NCBI RefSeq assembly: GCF_001190945.1
Contig: NZ_CP011112.1
Span: 4,712,001 to 4,776,000 of the forward strand
Origin: Luteipulveratus mongoliensis
GTDB taxonomy: Bacteria; Actinomycetota; Actinomycetes; Actinomycetales; Dermatophilaceae
Length of the DNA stretch: 64,000 bases
Direction: 5' to 3'
Made by a program: the position numbers and the translations under genes. This document shows positions 33,193 to 41,478 of this stretch, piece after piece. Every line of letters begins with the position of its first letter. The first letter of the stretch is position 1. The notes under the pieces are model-generated. The model saw only the letters and a list, made by a program, of their open reading frames with translations, searched no databases and was not told the origin of the DNA.

Positions 33193-33912
33193 ATGAAGAT
33201 GCGCACGCGGTACGTGGTACCGACAGCAGTCCTGAGCCTCGCCCTCGCGGGGGGCGCCGGTGTCGCCGGCCTCACCTCGTCGGCCAGCGCCCAGGGGAAG
33301 GGCACCTTGGTCGACCCAGCTGGCACTCGAGTCACCAAGGTCGACTCGGCGAAGACGGCCAGTCCGGTCGCGCGGCTCATCGAGAAGCGAGTCCGTGCCG
33401 ACCTTCCGGGCGGTCACGGTCTGGTGAAGGAGACGATCTATGCGAGCGACTGGAACCGCAACACGCCGCTGCCCGTGGATCAGGTGCAGAACGCGACGGA
33501 CTGGCACGGCAAGTTCACCCTGCCAGGCGACCGGACGCACGTGATCTGGACGGCGGTGTTCATCGCGCCCAAGGGCACCAACCCGACACCGGAGCAGTCA
33601 CGCGCGCAGTGCCCTGAGCAGCCGCTGCCGCCTGGTGAGGTGCCGTTCCGGTGCGAGGTCAAGGTGCTGCCGGACGGCTCACACGTCACCGTCAACGAGT
33701 TCGCAGTCCGGGGCGTGTACAACCTGGTCGTCGGGCATATCCGGGCGCACGACCGAGGCGTTTCGGTCGCGGAGAAGGTCAAGGCCGGTTCGCTGGCCGA
33801 GGCGCGTCACAAGTTCCGCTACAGCGCCGCACAGCTGCAGCGGCTCGCGACCGACGCGGCCCTGGTGATCCCTGAGCCCCAGGTGTACCCGCCGCTGCCG
33901 ACGACGCCGTAG
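33193..33912 (+). CDS. Secreted paralogue of the sigma-operon sensor domain
   Basis: This 239-residue exported protein has a signal peptide (RYVVPTAVLSLALAGGAGVAGLTSSASA). Its mature region repeats the outer domain of the preceding protein: IYASDWNRNTPLP, QNATDWHGKF, a cysteine pair (AQCPEQ, FRCEV), VKAGSLAEARHKFRYSAAQL and a PEPQVYPPLPTTP end. No other domain is recognised. AAGGAG precedes the ATG at 33193. A 92-base gap separates it from the anti-sigma gene. It may be a freely secreted partner or competitor of the anchored copy. Confidence 0.85.
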   Translation: MKMRTRYVVPTAVLSLALAGGAGVAGLTSSASAQGKGTLVDPAGTRVTKVDSAKTASPVARLIEKRVRADLPGGHGLVKETIYASDWNRNTPLPVDQVQNATDWHGKFTLPGDRTHVIWTAVFIAPKGTNPTPEQSRAQCPEQPLPPGEVPFRCEVKVLPDGSHVTVNEFAVRGVYNLVVGHIRAHDRGVSVAEKVKAGSLAEARHKFRYSAAQLQRLATDAALVIPEPQVYPPLPTTP

Positions 33913-33939
33913 TCCGCGCCGGTCGACACAACACGGCGG

Positions 33940-33976
33940 GCGGGCGGGTCTGGATCAGGGGAGCAGACCCGCCCGC
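33940..33976. terminator. Hairpin terminator between convergent genes
   Basis: GCGGGCGGGTCTG (33940-33952) pairs perfectly with CAGACCCGCCCGC (33964-33976) across an 11-base loop. It follows the secreted paralogue gene and the end of the HNH gene on the other strand. Confidence 0.8.
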
Positions 33977-34005
33977 TCACTCGCGTCGTTGAGTCATTAG
34001 CCCGG

Positions 34006-35652
34006 CTAGAAGGGCGGCGGTTCGTGGGCGGGGTAGGTGATGTAAATCCGGCTGGATGCGCTGGTCCAGGTGGCGGTTCCGTCTGGAGTGATGGTGACGG
34101 TCCAGGCGCCGGAGTGCTTGGCACGGTGGTGGGCCCGACACAGGGACAGCAGCCCTGCGGGTTCGGTTCTGCCGCCACGACCGTGCGGGATGACGTGGTC
34201 GGTGTCGGTCATCTGTGCTGGTCGGGTGCAGCCGGGGAAGCGGCAGACCTGATCGCGGAGCTGGACGAACTGACGCATCCGGGTCGGTGGCCGGTAGGCG
34301 GTGCTGGTGTGCTCGCGCAGGGCACCGGTGGTCGGGCTGACCAGGGCACGACCGATCGTGTCACCGAGGGCATGGACCAGTCCGGTGACGGTCTCGGCCG
34401 AGATGACGCCGACACCGTCGACGACCACATCGCCCAGTGCGGCTGGCGGTTCGGAGTCCGTGCGCTGGTTGGCGATCGTGGTCAGCCGTTCGATCAGCTC
34501 TTCCACTGCCTCCGCGACCGGATCACTCCCACTCGTCGCGGCGGGTGCTGCCCGCTTGGTGCCGGGTGGGTGCCACGGCGGCAGGTCTGTGGTGGTCCAT
34601 GGGTCGGGCACGTCCGGCACGCGACCGCCCTTCGCAGGGTGCAGTCCCCATGCGGACAGGTCGAGAGGTTCTCCCGGGCCGGTCTCGCCGCCAGCGACGA
34701 AACCCATGCGCAGGTTGGTCTGGTCGAGCAGGTCCGCGAGCCCGTCGGTGGCGACCGCGGCGGCTCGTGCGGCGCCTTCCTGGACGGGAACCAGGAACGT
34801 GCACGACGCCGACGCATCCGCGGAGGAGGTCAGCAGGTCCACCAACGCCTGTGCCCGGCACTCACCCATCAACGGTGCGCGCCGTGCATCACCAGCCGAT
34901 GCCGGCAGCTCGGCGGCCCCGGTCTCAGCCTGTCCCGTAGCGGCCTTGTCGTCCGGTGCGTTGCGGTAGCGCCCGGCGAGGTCCTGGATCGCGGACTGCA
35001 TCGCTGCCGCCTGCTCAGTCGGCAGGGTTGCGGTCATGGTGCTGGTACCGCGAATGCGGCCGGGTTCGAACCAGACTCCGAGGGCCTCACGCACGCTCCG
35101 TCGCCGGTGCCGCACCGGTGACTCGGCGTCCTGGTTGGCCACTGCGGCTCGGGCGCGCTTACGGGTGGCGGTCGCGGTCCACGAGCTGATGCCACCACGG
35201 GGTCCGGACAGCATCGCCGCTTCCACGTGTGGCGCGACCACAGCTCGGGTGCCCTCGGGGACGTCCTCCAACGCGTCAACGACCGCGGCGAGGCGTTCCC
35301 GGTCGATCGCTCCGTCGGCGAGGGCGTCGATCAGTAGTGGGGTGTGGCACACCGCTGCGACCGACTCGCGCACCCGCCGCGCCGCGGTGCGCGGCCCCCA
35401 GCACAGGGCGGCGCTGATGTCCGCGACCGCGGTGTCCCGAACATCACCGACCGCGCCGCGACCAAGTCGATGGCCGGCATCACCTGACGGGTCGTAGTGC
35501 GCCACCGAGCCCGCATGTTGCGCCAACCGATGCGCCTGCACAGCGTGGGCCAGGTCGACCAGGTGCTGGGTGACGCTGACCTGCTCGAGCACCACCGGTG
35601 CCGACACGACGTCCTCGGTGTCGTTGCGGATGAGCGCGTACGCCGACTCCAA
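34006..35652 (-). CDS. DUF222/HNH endonuclease (13E12 repeat family)
   Basis: This 548-residue protein has the DUF222 (13E12) helical domain and a C-terminal HNH nuclease: FVQLRDQVCRFPGCTRPAQMTDTDHVIPHGRGGRTEPAGLLSLCRAHHRAKHSGAWTV, with CxxxC and the His-Asn-His-type metal site. The family is multi-copy in actinobacteria and its biological role is unsettled. The start is uncertain. The frame is open well upstream but offers only a TTG at 35652 (GGGAGG close by), while an ATG at 35735 lies in another frame. A short N-terminal frameshift or a non-ATG start both remain possible. A LexA-like palindrome lies upstream. Confidence 0.85.
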   Translation of the reverse strand: MESAYALIRNDTEDVVSAPVVLEQVSVTQHLVDLAHAVQAHRLAQHAGSVAHYDPSGDAGHRLGRGAVGDVRDTAVADISAALCWGPRTAARRVRESVAAVCHTPLLIDALADGAIDRERLAAVVDALEDVPEGTRAVVAPHVEAAMLSGPRGGISSWTATATRKRARAAVANQDAESPVRHRRRSVREALGVWFEPGRIRGTSTMTATLPTEQAAAMQSAIQDLAGRYRNAPDDKAATGQAETGAAELPASAGDARRAPLMGECRAQALVDLLTSSADASASCTFLVPVQEGAARAAAVATDGLADLLDQTNLRMGFVAGGETGPGEPLDLSAWGLHPAKGGRVPDVPDPWTTTDLPPWHPPGTKRAAPAATSGSDPVAEAVEELIERLTTIANQRTDSEPPAALGDVVVDGVGVISAETVTGLVHALGDTIGRALVSPTTGALREHTSTAYRPPTRMRQFVQLRDQVCRFPGCTRPAQMTDTDHVIPHGRGGRTEPAGLLSLCRAHHRAKHSGAWTVTITPDGTATWTSASSRIYITYPAHEPPPF

Positions 35653-35742
35653 CGCCTCCCGAGCGATGACCAGCTGCGCCGCGCAGCGGTGTCCGTCTCG
35701 CGGCGCAGCGTGGTCATCTCGGGTGCGCTTGCCATGCCACCA

Positions 35743-35758
35743 TCGTACGTACGTACGA
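35743..35758. promoter_or_regulatory. Perfect palindrome, LexA-box-like, upstream of HNH gene
   Basis: TCGTACGTACGTACGA is a perfect 16-base palindrome. Against the actinobacterial SOS box CGAAC-N4-GTTCG it differs by one symmetrical base in each arm. Mycobacterial 13E12 genes are known to have LexA boxes, so a damage-induced promoter is plausible. It could also be a chance CGTA tandem. Confidence 0.45.
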
Positions 35759-35915
35759 ACTTCGCCGCAAGTCCGCGATCGATGAATTTGATTGCTGTGT
35801 AAAGCCTTTCGACGATTCTGACGTTGTCGGTGGTGCGTGCTAGTGCGCCAGCAGACCGCTCCGGCTCACCGCCGAGCGAGTCGGGCCGCCCCGCTCACCA
35901 CGTGGACGCTGGCAT

Positions 35916-35943
35916 TTGCATATGAATAACTCTCAGTTATCTT
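35916..35943 (+). promoter_or_regulatory. Promoter candidate for the riboswitch transcript
   Basis: TTGCAT (35916) and TATCTT (35938) are 16 bases apart and would start transcription about at the first base of the SAM-IV aptamer. An inverted repeat ATAAC-TCTCA-GTTAT (35926-35940) overlaps the -10. The surroundings (about 35770-35810 and here) are AT-richer than the genes on either side. Confidence 0.5.
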
Positions 35944-35949
35944 GAATCT

Positions 35950-36066
35950 GGTCTTGAGTGGCAGCGTGAAGCCCTGGCTTGCTGTCCGGCAACCCTCCGT
36001 TCGTGGCGGGGTGCCCCAGGTGACGACCCGGCCGCATGAACCCGTGCGGCAAGCGCGACGACGCGG
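35950..36066 (+). ncRNA. SAM-IV riboswitch
   Basis: The sequence follows the SAM-IV aptamer (Rfam RF00634 type) closely. A GGTC...GACC closing stem (35950/36025) is followed by GAGTGGCAGCGTGAAGCCC, GGCTTGCTGTCCGGCAACCC, the GGCGGGGTGCCCCAGGTGA core, a 3' hairpin GCCGCA/TGCGGC (36031-36050) and the CGGCAAGCGCG pseudoknot strand. A GCGGC/GCCGC hairpin and then GGGAGG just before the ATG at 36091 suggest control of translation. SAM binding would switch off the two monooxygenase genes when sulfur amino acids are plentiful. Confidence 0.93.
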
Positions 36067-36090
36067 CGCCAGCCGCCCGGGAGGCACACG

Positions 36091-37272
36091 ATGAGCCCCA
36101 GACCCCTGATCCATCTGGCCGTGGCCCTCGACGGCACCGGCTGGCACCCGGCCTCCTGGCGCGACCCGTCCGCTCGGGCGGACGAGGTGTTCACTGCTCG
36201 CTACTGGGCCGACCTGGTCCGGTTGGCGGAGAGCGGCGCCCTCGACCTGGTCACCCTCGAGGACGGACTCGCCCTCCAGGCCGATGACGCGCTGCACCAC
36301 GACGACCGCACCGACCGGCTTCGTGGACGCCTCGACGCGGTCCTGGTCGCCAACCGAGTCGGCCCGCTCGTCCGACGAATCGGCTTGGTACCCATCGCGA
36401 TCACCACGCACACCGAGCCGTTCCATCTCTCGAAGTCGATCGCGACGCTCGACTACGTGACCGGCGGCCGCGCCGGCGTACAGGTGCGGATCGGCGGCCG
36501 CCGCGACGAGGCCGACCACTTCGGCCGCCGAGAGCTGGGCGACTGGACCGACCTCGACGCCGACGGTCAGCGATCCCTGGCCAACGCACTCTTCGATGAG
36601 ACCGATGACTACGTCGAGGTGCTGCGCCGGCTGTGGGACTCGTGGGAGGACGACGCCGAGATCCGCGACTCAGCCACCGGCCGGTTCGTCGACCGAGACA
36701 AGCTGCACTACATCGACTTCGAAGGCGACCACTTCTCAGTGCGCGGTCCGTCGATCACCCCTCGCCCTCCGCAGGGTCAGCCGCTGATAGCGGCCCTCGG
36801 GCACGACGTACGACCGTGGCAGCTGATCGGCAGGTCGGCCGACCTCGGCTTCATCACACCGAAGGACGACCCGGCCGAGGCGCTGACCGTCATCCGCGAG
36901 GCCCAGCAGGACGCCGGGCGCGACACAGTCCACGTCCTCGGGGACGTGCTGGTCGTCCTCGACGAGGACGCTGCACGGGCAGGTGAGCGCCTCGGCCGGC
37001 TCAACGATCTGGCCGGCAGCCCCCTGGTGTCGGACGCGCTGATCTATGTCGGTGGTGTGAAGGGCCTGGCCGATCTCATCGAGTCCTGGTCAACCGCAGG
37101 CCTTTCCGGGGCTCGTCTGCGTCCGGCCGTCAACACCGTCGACCTGCCACGAATCGTGGACGACCTCGTACCCGAGCTGCGACGCCGCGGACTGTTCCGG
37201 TCGGCGTACGACGACCGGACGTTGCGTGAGCGCTTCGGCCTAGCCCGCCCCGTCAGCCGCTACGCCGCCTGA
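36091..37272 (+). CDS. LLM-class flavin-dependent monooxygenase
   Basis: This 393-residue luciferase-like TIM barrel is an FMNH2-dependent oxygenase. It shows LIHLAVALDGTGWHPASWRDPSARADEVFTARYWADLVRLAESGALDLVTLEDGL, PIAITTHTEPFHLSKSIATLDYVTGGRAGVQVRIGG and a C-terminal FGLARPVSRY. Similarity is to the NtaA/SnaA/DszA group that attacks organosulfur or related compounds. It is the first gene under the SAM-IV riboswitch, so a role in scavenging sulfur from organic sources is likely. The exact substrate cannot be read. Confidence 0.9.
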   Translation: MSPRPLIHLAVALDGTGWHPASWRDPSARADEVFTARYWADLVRLAESGALDLVTLEDGLALQADDALHHDDRTDRLRGRLDAVLVANRVGPLVRRIGLVPIAITTHTEPFHLSKSIATLDYVTGGRAGVQVRIGGRRDEADHFGRRELGDWTDLDADGQRSLANALFDETDDYVEVLRRLWDSWEDDAEIRDSATGRFVDRDKLHYIDFEGDHFSVRGPSITPRPPQGQPLIAALGHDVRPWQLIGRSADLGFITPKDDPAEALTVIREAQQDAGRDTVHVLGDVLVVLDEDAARAGERLGRLNDLAGSPLVSDALIYVGGVKGLADLIESWSTAGLSGARLRPAVNTVDLPRIVDDLVPELRRRGLFRSAYDDRTLRERFGLARPVSRYAA

Positions 37273-37293
37273 CCACCCGGAGAGGACAAACTG

Positions 37294-38667
37294 ATGCCGC
37301 AGAAGCAGATTCACCTGGCCGCGCACTTCCCGGGGGTCAACAACACCACCGTCTGGAGCGACCCGGAGTCCGGCAGCCACATCGAGTTCGACTCGTTCCG
37401 CGAGTTCGCGCAGACCGCCGAGCGGGGCAAGTTCGACTTCCTGTTCCTGGCCGAAGGTCTGCGGCTGCGCGAGCAGCGTGGCCAGATCTACGACCTGGAC
37501 GTCGTCGGCCGCCCTGACACCTTCGCGATCCTCAGCGCGCTGGCCGCTGTCACCGACCACCTCGGCCTGGCAGGCACGATCAACTCGACGTTCAACGAAC
37601 CGTACGACGTGGCAAGGCAGTTCGCGTCCTTGGACCACCTCTCCGGTGGCCGCGCGGCGTGGAACGTCGTGACCAGCTGGGACGCGTTCACCGGTGAGAA
37701 CTTCCGACGTGGCGGCTTCCTGCCGGCCGAGCAGCGCTACGAGCGGGCCAAGGTCTTCTTGCAGACGACACTCGAGCTGCTCGACTCGTGGCGTGAGGGC
37801 GATGTCCTCGCCGACCGCGAGTCCGGCGAGTTCCTCGCACGACCCGATGCGGGCGAGTTCGCCCACCAGGACTCGCATTTCGACATCCGCGGCAGGTTCA
37901 ATGTCCCGCGCAGCCCACAAGGACGGCCGGTCATCTTCCAGGCCGGCGACTCCGACGAAGGTCGAGACTTCGCGGCTCGTCAGGCGGACGCGATCTTCTC
38001 GCGACACAGTGAGTACGACGCGGGCAGAGCCTTCTACGCCGATGTGAAGGGCCGGCTCCCGAAGTTCGGCCGCACCCGGGACGACCTGCTCATCCTGCCC
38101 GCCGCCACCTTCGTCCTCGGAGACAACGACGCCGACGCGCAGGAGCGAGCCCACGTCGTACGCCGGCAGCAGGTCAGCGGAGCCACAGCGATCAACTTCC
38201 TCGAACAGGTCTGGAACCGTGACCTTTCGGCGTATGACCCCGAAGGACCCCTGCCCGACATCGACCCGGACACCGGCGAGCACACCATCGCCCGCGGGCG
38301 GGCCAGCGTGCGCGGACACCGCGATCCCGTACAGACCGCACACGAGTGGCGGGAGCGCGCCCAGGCGGAGAACCTGTCGATCCGCGACCTCGTGATCGAG
38401 GTGTCGGGGCGGCAGTCGTTCGTCGGCTCGGCGCGCACGGTCGCCGACGAGATCAACCGCTACGTGCAGGACGACGCCAGCGATGGCTTCATTCTCGTCC
38501 CACACATCACACCGGGCGGGCTGGGCGGATTCGTCGATGCAGTGGTGCCTCTGCTGCAGGAGCAGGGCGTGTTCCGAGAGGACTACACGGGGTCGACGCT
38601 GCGCGAGAACCTTGGACTGCCAATGCTTTCCGACTCCCAGGACGCAGACACCGAGCGCGCCTCCTGA
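37294..38667 (+). CDS. NtaA/DmoA-family FMN-dependent monooxygenase
   Basis: This 457-residue luciferase-like monooxygenase begins KQIHLAAHFPGVNNTTVWSDPESGSHIEFDSFREFAQTAERGKFDFLFLAEGLRL. It contains STFNEPYDVARQFASLDHLSGGRAAWNVVTSWDAF, SPQGRPVIFQAGDSDEGRDFAARQADAIFS and the C-terminal DGFILVPHITPGGLGGFVDAVVPLLQEQGVFREDYTG, all standard for the NtaA/SnaA/DmoA/SfnG-like group. It follows the first monooxygenase by 21 bases and shares its riboswitch. Flavin must come from a separate reductase, and a candidate is at 45003. Confidence 0.92.
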   Translation: MPQKQIHLAAHFPGVNNTTVWSDPESGSHIEFDSFREFAQTAERGKFDFLFLAEGLRLREQRGQIYDLDVVGRPDTFAILSALAAVTDHLGLAGTINSTFNEPYDVARQFASLDHLSGGRAAWNVVTSWDAFTGENFRRGGFLPAEQRYERAKVFLQTTLELLDSWREGDVLADRESGEFLARPDAGEFAHQDSHFDIRGRFNVPRSPQGRPVIFQAGDSDEGRDFAARQADAIFSRHSEYDAGRAFYADVKGRLPKFGRTRDDLLILPAATFVLGDNDADAQERAHVVRRQQVSGATAINFLEQVWNRDLSAYDPEGPLPDIDPDTGEHTIARGRASVRGHRDPVQTAHEWRERAQAENLSIRDLVIEVSGRQSFVGSARTVADEINRYVQDDASDGFILVPHITPGGLGGFVDAVVPLLQEQGVFREDYTGSTLRENLGLPMLSDSQDADTERAS

Positions 38668-38678
38668 GGGGCGCGCTC
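38653..38678. terminator. Bidirectional hairpin at convergent stop codons
   Basis: GAGCGCGCC (38653-38661) pairs with GGCGCGCTC (38670-38678) around an 8-base loop that contains the monooxygenase stop codon. The right arm touches the lysE-like stop. One short hairpin serves both genes and overlaps both coding ends. Confidence 0.7.
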
Positions 38679-39312
38679 AGCGGGAGTCGGCCACCAGGCG
38701 TACGGCCAGGCCACCGAAGATCGCGGCGGACACCCGGTCGAGCCAGCGCTGGACGGCCGGTCGGCGTTGCAGGAGCTCTGAGAGAGCACCCGACACGAAC
38801 CCGACCGTGCCGTCCACGCAGAGCCCGACGCAGATGAGCACCGCTCCGAGCACGAGGAACTGCGCCCACGCCGGCCAGCCGCCCTCGGTCAGGAACTGAG
38901 GCAGGAACGCGAGGTAGAACAAGATCACCTTGGGGTTGGCGAGGTTGGTCAGCATGGCCATGACGTATGTCTTCCGCAGCGATCGAGGCGGCACGACCGC
39001 CGCGTCGTCGTCGGCAACGGATTGCGCCCGCGACGACCGCCAGGCCGAGACCGCGAGATAGATCAGGAAGATCGCACCAGCGATGCGCAATCCCTCCAGC
39101 ACCGCTGGAGCAGCGAGCAACAGGGCCCCGAGACCGGCCGCCGTAAGCACCGTGTGCACGGCCAGGCCACTCGACATCCCGACTGCTGCCACGACTCCCG
39201 CTCGCCGTCCACGTCCGACACCGTGGGCGATGATGAACATCATGTCCGGCCCCGGCACGAGGCTGATGACGGCAGCGGCCAGCCCGAAGGCCAGCAAGGT
39301 CGAGAGGTCCAT
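38677..39312 (-). CDS. LysE/RhtB-family amino-acid exporter
   Basis: This 211-residue membrane protein with about six transmembrane helices has the family signature AVISLVPGPDMMFIIAHGVGRGRRAG, then SSGLAVHTVLTAAGLGALL, AIFLIYLAVSAWRS and TNLANPKVILFYLAFLPQF. Such proteins export amino acids or derivatives. The substrate is unknown. It is convergent with the sulfur monooxygenases and may or may not act with them. Confidence 0.92.
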   Translation of the reverse strand: MDLSTLLAFGLAAAVISLVPGPDMMFIIAHGVGRGRRAGVVAAVGMSSGLAVHTVLTAAGLGALLLAAPAVLEGLRIAGAIFLIYLAVSAWRSSRAQSVADDDAAVVPPRSLRKTYVMAMLTNLANPKVILFYLAFLPQFLTEGGWPAWAQFLVLGAVLICVGLCVDGTVGFVSGALSELLQRRPAVQRWLDRVSAAIFGGLAVRLVADSR

Positions 39313-39366
39313 CTGTCCATCAGACCACTCGCCACCGACGCGGTCACCGAGTTTGCGTGCGGCGCC

Positions 39367-40014
39367 TCAGCGGGCCTCGAGGTAGCGCAGCACCGCCGCG
39401 ACCCGACGGTCGGTGTCGTCACCGGGCTCGAGCCCGAGCTTGGCGAAGATATTGCGGATGTGCTTGTGCACAGCGTTGTCCGTCACGAAGAGCCGTTGCG
39501 CGATGGCCGCGTTGCCCAGTCCCTCGGCCATCACGGCCAGCACCTCGCGCTCACGTGTGCTCAGCAGCGCGAGACGATCGTCAGCACGCTGGCGCGAGAA
39601 CAGCTGCGCCACCACGTCGGGGTCGATCGCGGTACCGCCGGCCGCGACCCGGTGCAACGCCTCCAGGAAGGTCGCGACCCGCCCGACGCGCTCCTTGAGC
39701 AGGTAGCCGATGCGGCTCGACCCGTCGGCCAGCAGCTCGGTCGCAAAGCTCTGCTCCACGTACGCCGACAGCACCAGCACAGCGAGCTCGGGGTGGGCAC
39801 GCCGTGCCGCGACCGCTGCCTTGATGCCCTCGTCGGTGTGGGTGGGCGGCATCCGTACGTCGACCACCGCGATGTCGGGACGATGCTCGTCGACCGCGCG
39901 GAGCAGCTCGTCCGGACCTGAGACGGCCGCGAGAACGTCGATCCCCTCGCCACGCAGGAGGAGGACCAGGCCCTCGCGCAGTAGTGCGTCGTCCTCGGCG
40001 ATCACGAGCCGCAC
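39367..40014 (-). CDS. NarL/FixJ-type response regulator
   Basis: This 215-residue regulator has a receiver domain (LVIAEDDALLREGLVLLL; phospho-acceptor Asp in IAVVDVRMPP; the Lys in YLLKERV) and a LuxR-type HTH (LSTREREVLAVMAEGLGNAAIAQRLFVTDNAVHKHIRNIFAKLGL). The start overlaps the 3' end of the kinase gene by 13 bases, so the pair is co-expressed. It probably controls the divergent ABC exporter genes. Confidence 0.95.
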   Translation of the reverse strand: MRLVIAEDDALLREGLVLLLRGEGIDVLAAVSGPDELLRAVDEHRPDIAVVDVRMPPTHTDEGIKAAVAARRAHPELAVLVLSAYVEQSFATELLADGSSRIGYLLKERVGRVATFLEALHRVAAGGTAIDPDVVAQLFSRQRADDRLALLSTREREVLAVMAEGLGNAAIAQRLFVTDNAVHKHIRNIFAKLGLEPGDDTDRRVAAVLRYLEAR

Positions 40015-41282
40015 GGCAGACTCACCTCCACCACGGTTGGACCGCCCACCGGGCTCGACACGCGCAACGTCCCGTCGTGCGCCTCGGCACGCCGCTGGAT
40101 GCCCGACAAGCCCGAATCTTGTTGCAGCACAGCGCCTCCCACTCCGTCATCCTCGATCCGCACCACGAGCACACTGCCACGGCGCTCCACGAGCACGGTC
40201 GCACGGTCGGCCTTACTGTGCCGTGCGACGTTGGTGAGCCCTTCAGCGACAGCGAAGTACGCCGACGCCTCGACGGCCGCCGGGCAGCGCTGGCTGACGT
40301 CGACCGTGGCGCGCGTCGGCACCGGGCACTGAGCCGCGAGTGCGGACACGGCACCGGGTAGCCCGCTGCGCTCGAGCACCGGAGGCAAGATGCTGCGTAC
40401 GACGGAGCGCAGCTCGGCGAGCGCGGTCTCGGCACTGGTCTGCGCGCGTTCGAGAATCGCCTCCGCCTCTGCAGGGTCGCGAGCCATCGCCTGCCGGGCC
40501 GCCCCGGTCAACACCGCGACGGTGACCAGGCGGTTCTGCGCGCCGTCGTGCAGTGCGCGCTCGATCCGCCGCAGCTCGACCGCATGGGCGTCGAGCGCCG
40601 CGGCGCGCGTCGCCGTCAGCTGAGCCACCCGCTCGGACAGGTCCAGGTCCGGGTGCGGCGGCAACCAGCGCCGACCGGCGGCCGTCTGCGCGCGCAGCAG
40701 CACAGGCGGCAGCGCCACCGTCAGCACGAGCCAGACCAGACCGATGACCAACGCCATCCACGCGCCGGGCCAGCTGGAGATGTGCACAAAGCCGTTGAGG
40801 ACGGTCGCGTCATCCGCCGAAACTGCCTGCCACCAAACGGGAATGGTGATTCCTTGCACGGCGCTCAACGGCAGCTGAATCGCGAAGAGGCCGACCACCA
40901 GTCCGACCGTCGCGTGCGCTCCCAACCACCACAGGTCGCGGCGCGTCGTCTCGTCGGTGCGCACATACCGCCAGACCGCCATCGCACCGCGCGGCAGCCG
41001 GTCGTACGTCATGTCGACCGGGTGCCCGATCGCCCGCAGCCGCCGTCGTTCGAGCTGGGCAACGGGGCGGACCACCGAGAGTGTGGGCCCGATCAGCAGC
41101 AGTCCCACTCCGATCAGGCACAGCAGAGCAACCAGAACGACAAGGGCCAGCACGCCGAAGGCCAGGAGTGCCGTGCCCGTGCCGGCGAGGAGCCACTTCA
41201 GGGAGACGAGCGCCCGTCGTACGACGCGCCGCGCCTCGTCGAGGAGCGCGGGACGTGGCAGGTCGGTCGAGTTGTGAACCAC
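40002..41282 (-). CDS. Sensor histidine kinase (HisKA_3 type)
   Basis: This 426-residue kinase has N-terminal membrane helices (LLAGTGTALLAFGVLALVVLVALLCLIGVGLLLIGP and WLGAHATVGLVVGLFAIQL, then WMALVIGLVWLVLTVALPPVLL), a sensor-kinase region of the PspC/DUF4153-free type, the phospho-acceptor His in ELRRIERALHDGAQNRLV, and an ATPase end (VAEGLTNVARHSKADRATV, IEDDGVGGA, SGLSGIQRRAEAHDGTLRV). I chose GTG 41282, following GGAGAGGGG. There is no large external loop, so it may sense within the membrane or through the transporter. Confidence 0.92.
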   Translation of the reverse strand: MVHNSTDLPRPALLDEARRVVRRALVSLKWLLAGTGTALLAFGVLALVVLVALLCLIGVGLLLIGPTLSVVRPVAQLERRRLRAIGHPVDMTYDRLPRGAMAVWRYVRTDETTRRDLWWLGAHATVGLVVGLFAIQLPLSAVQGITIPVWWQAVSADDATVLNGFVHISSWPGAWMALVIGLVWLVLTVALPPVLLRAQTAAGRRWLPPHPDLDLSERVAQLTATRAAALDAHAVELRRIERALHDGAQNRLVTVAVLTGAARQAMARDPAEAEAILERAQTSAETALAELRSVVRSILPPVLERSGLPGAVSALAAQCPVPTRATVDVSQRCPAAVEASAYFAVAEGLTNVARHSKADRATVLVERRGSVLVVRIEDDGVGGAVLQQDSGLSGIQRRAEAHDGTLRVSSPVGGPTVVEVSLPCGS

Positions 41283-41374
41283 GTGCTTCCCCTCTCCTGA
41301 TCGCGTGTCCGGCTGGACCGACCGTAAGCGGTGAACGGTGCGTGCGGCGACGCGCGGGGCGAGGTCTGCTCGGA

Positions 41375-41394
41375 AGGTACAGGTGGCTGTACCT
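41375..41394. promoter_or_regulatory. Inverted repeat upstream of ABC exporter operon
   Basis: AGGTACAG-N4-CTGTACCT is a perfect 8-base-arm palindrome in the gap between the kinase gene and the small membrane protein gene. It is a good candidate binding site for the response regulator. Confidence 0.5.
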
Positions 41395-41478
41395 CGAGGC
41401 GGTAGCTCGCGGGATGGGCCCGGGAGCACGGCCTCCATAGCGTCGAAGACACCGCACTTCGAGGGGATGGAGCCCACC

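Noticed and set aside
35743-35758. A simple CGTA microsatellite
   Set aside because: Only three units are present and the sequence is a perfect palindrome at a promoter position, so a protein site is more likely. Kept as a tentative LexA-like box.
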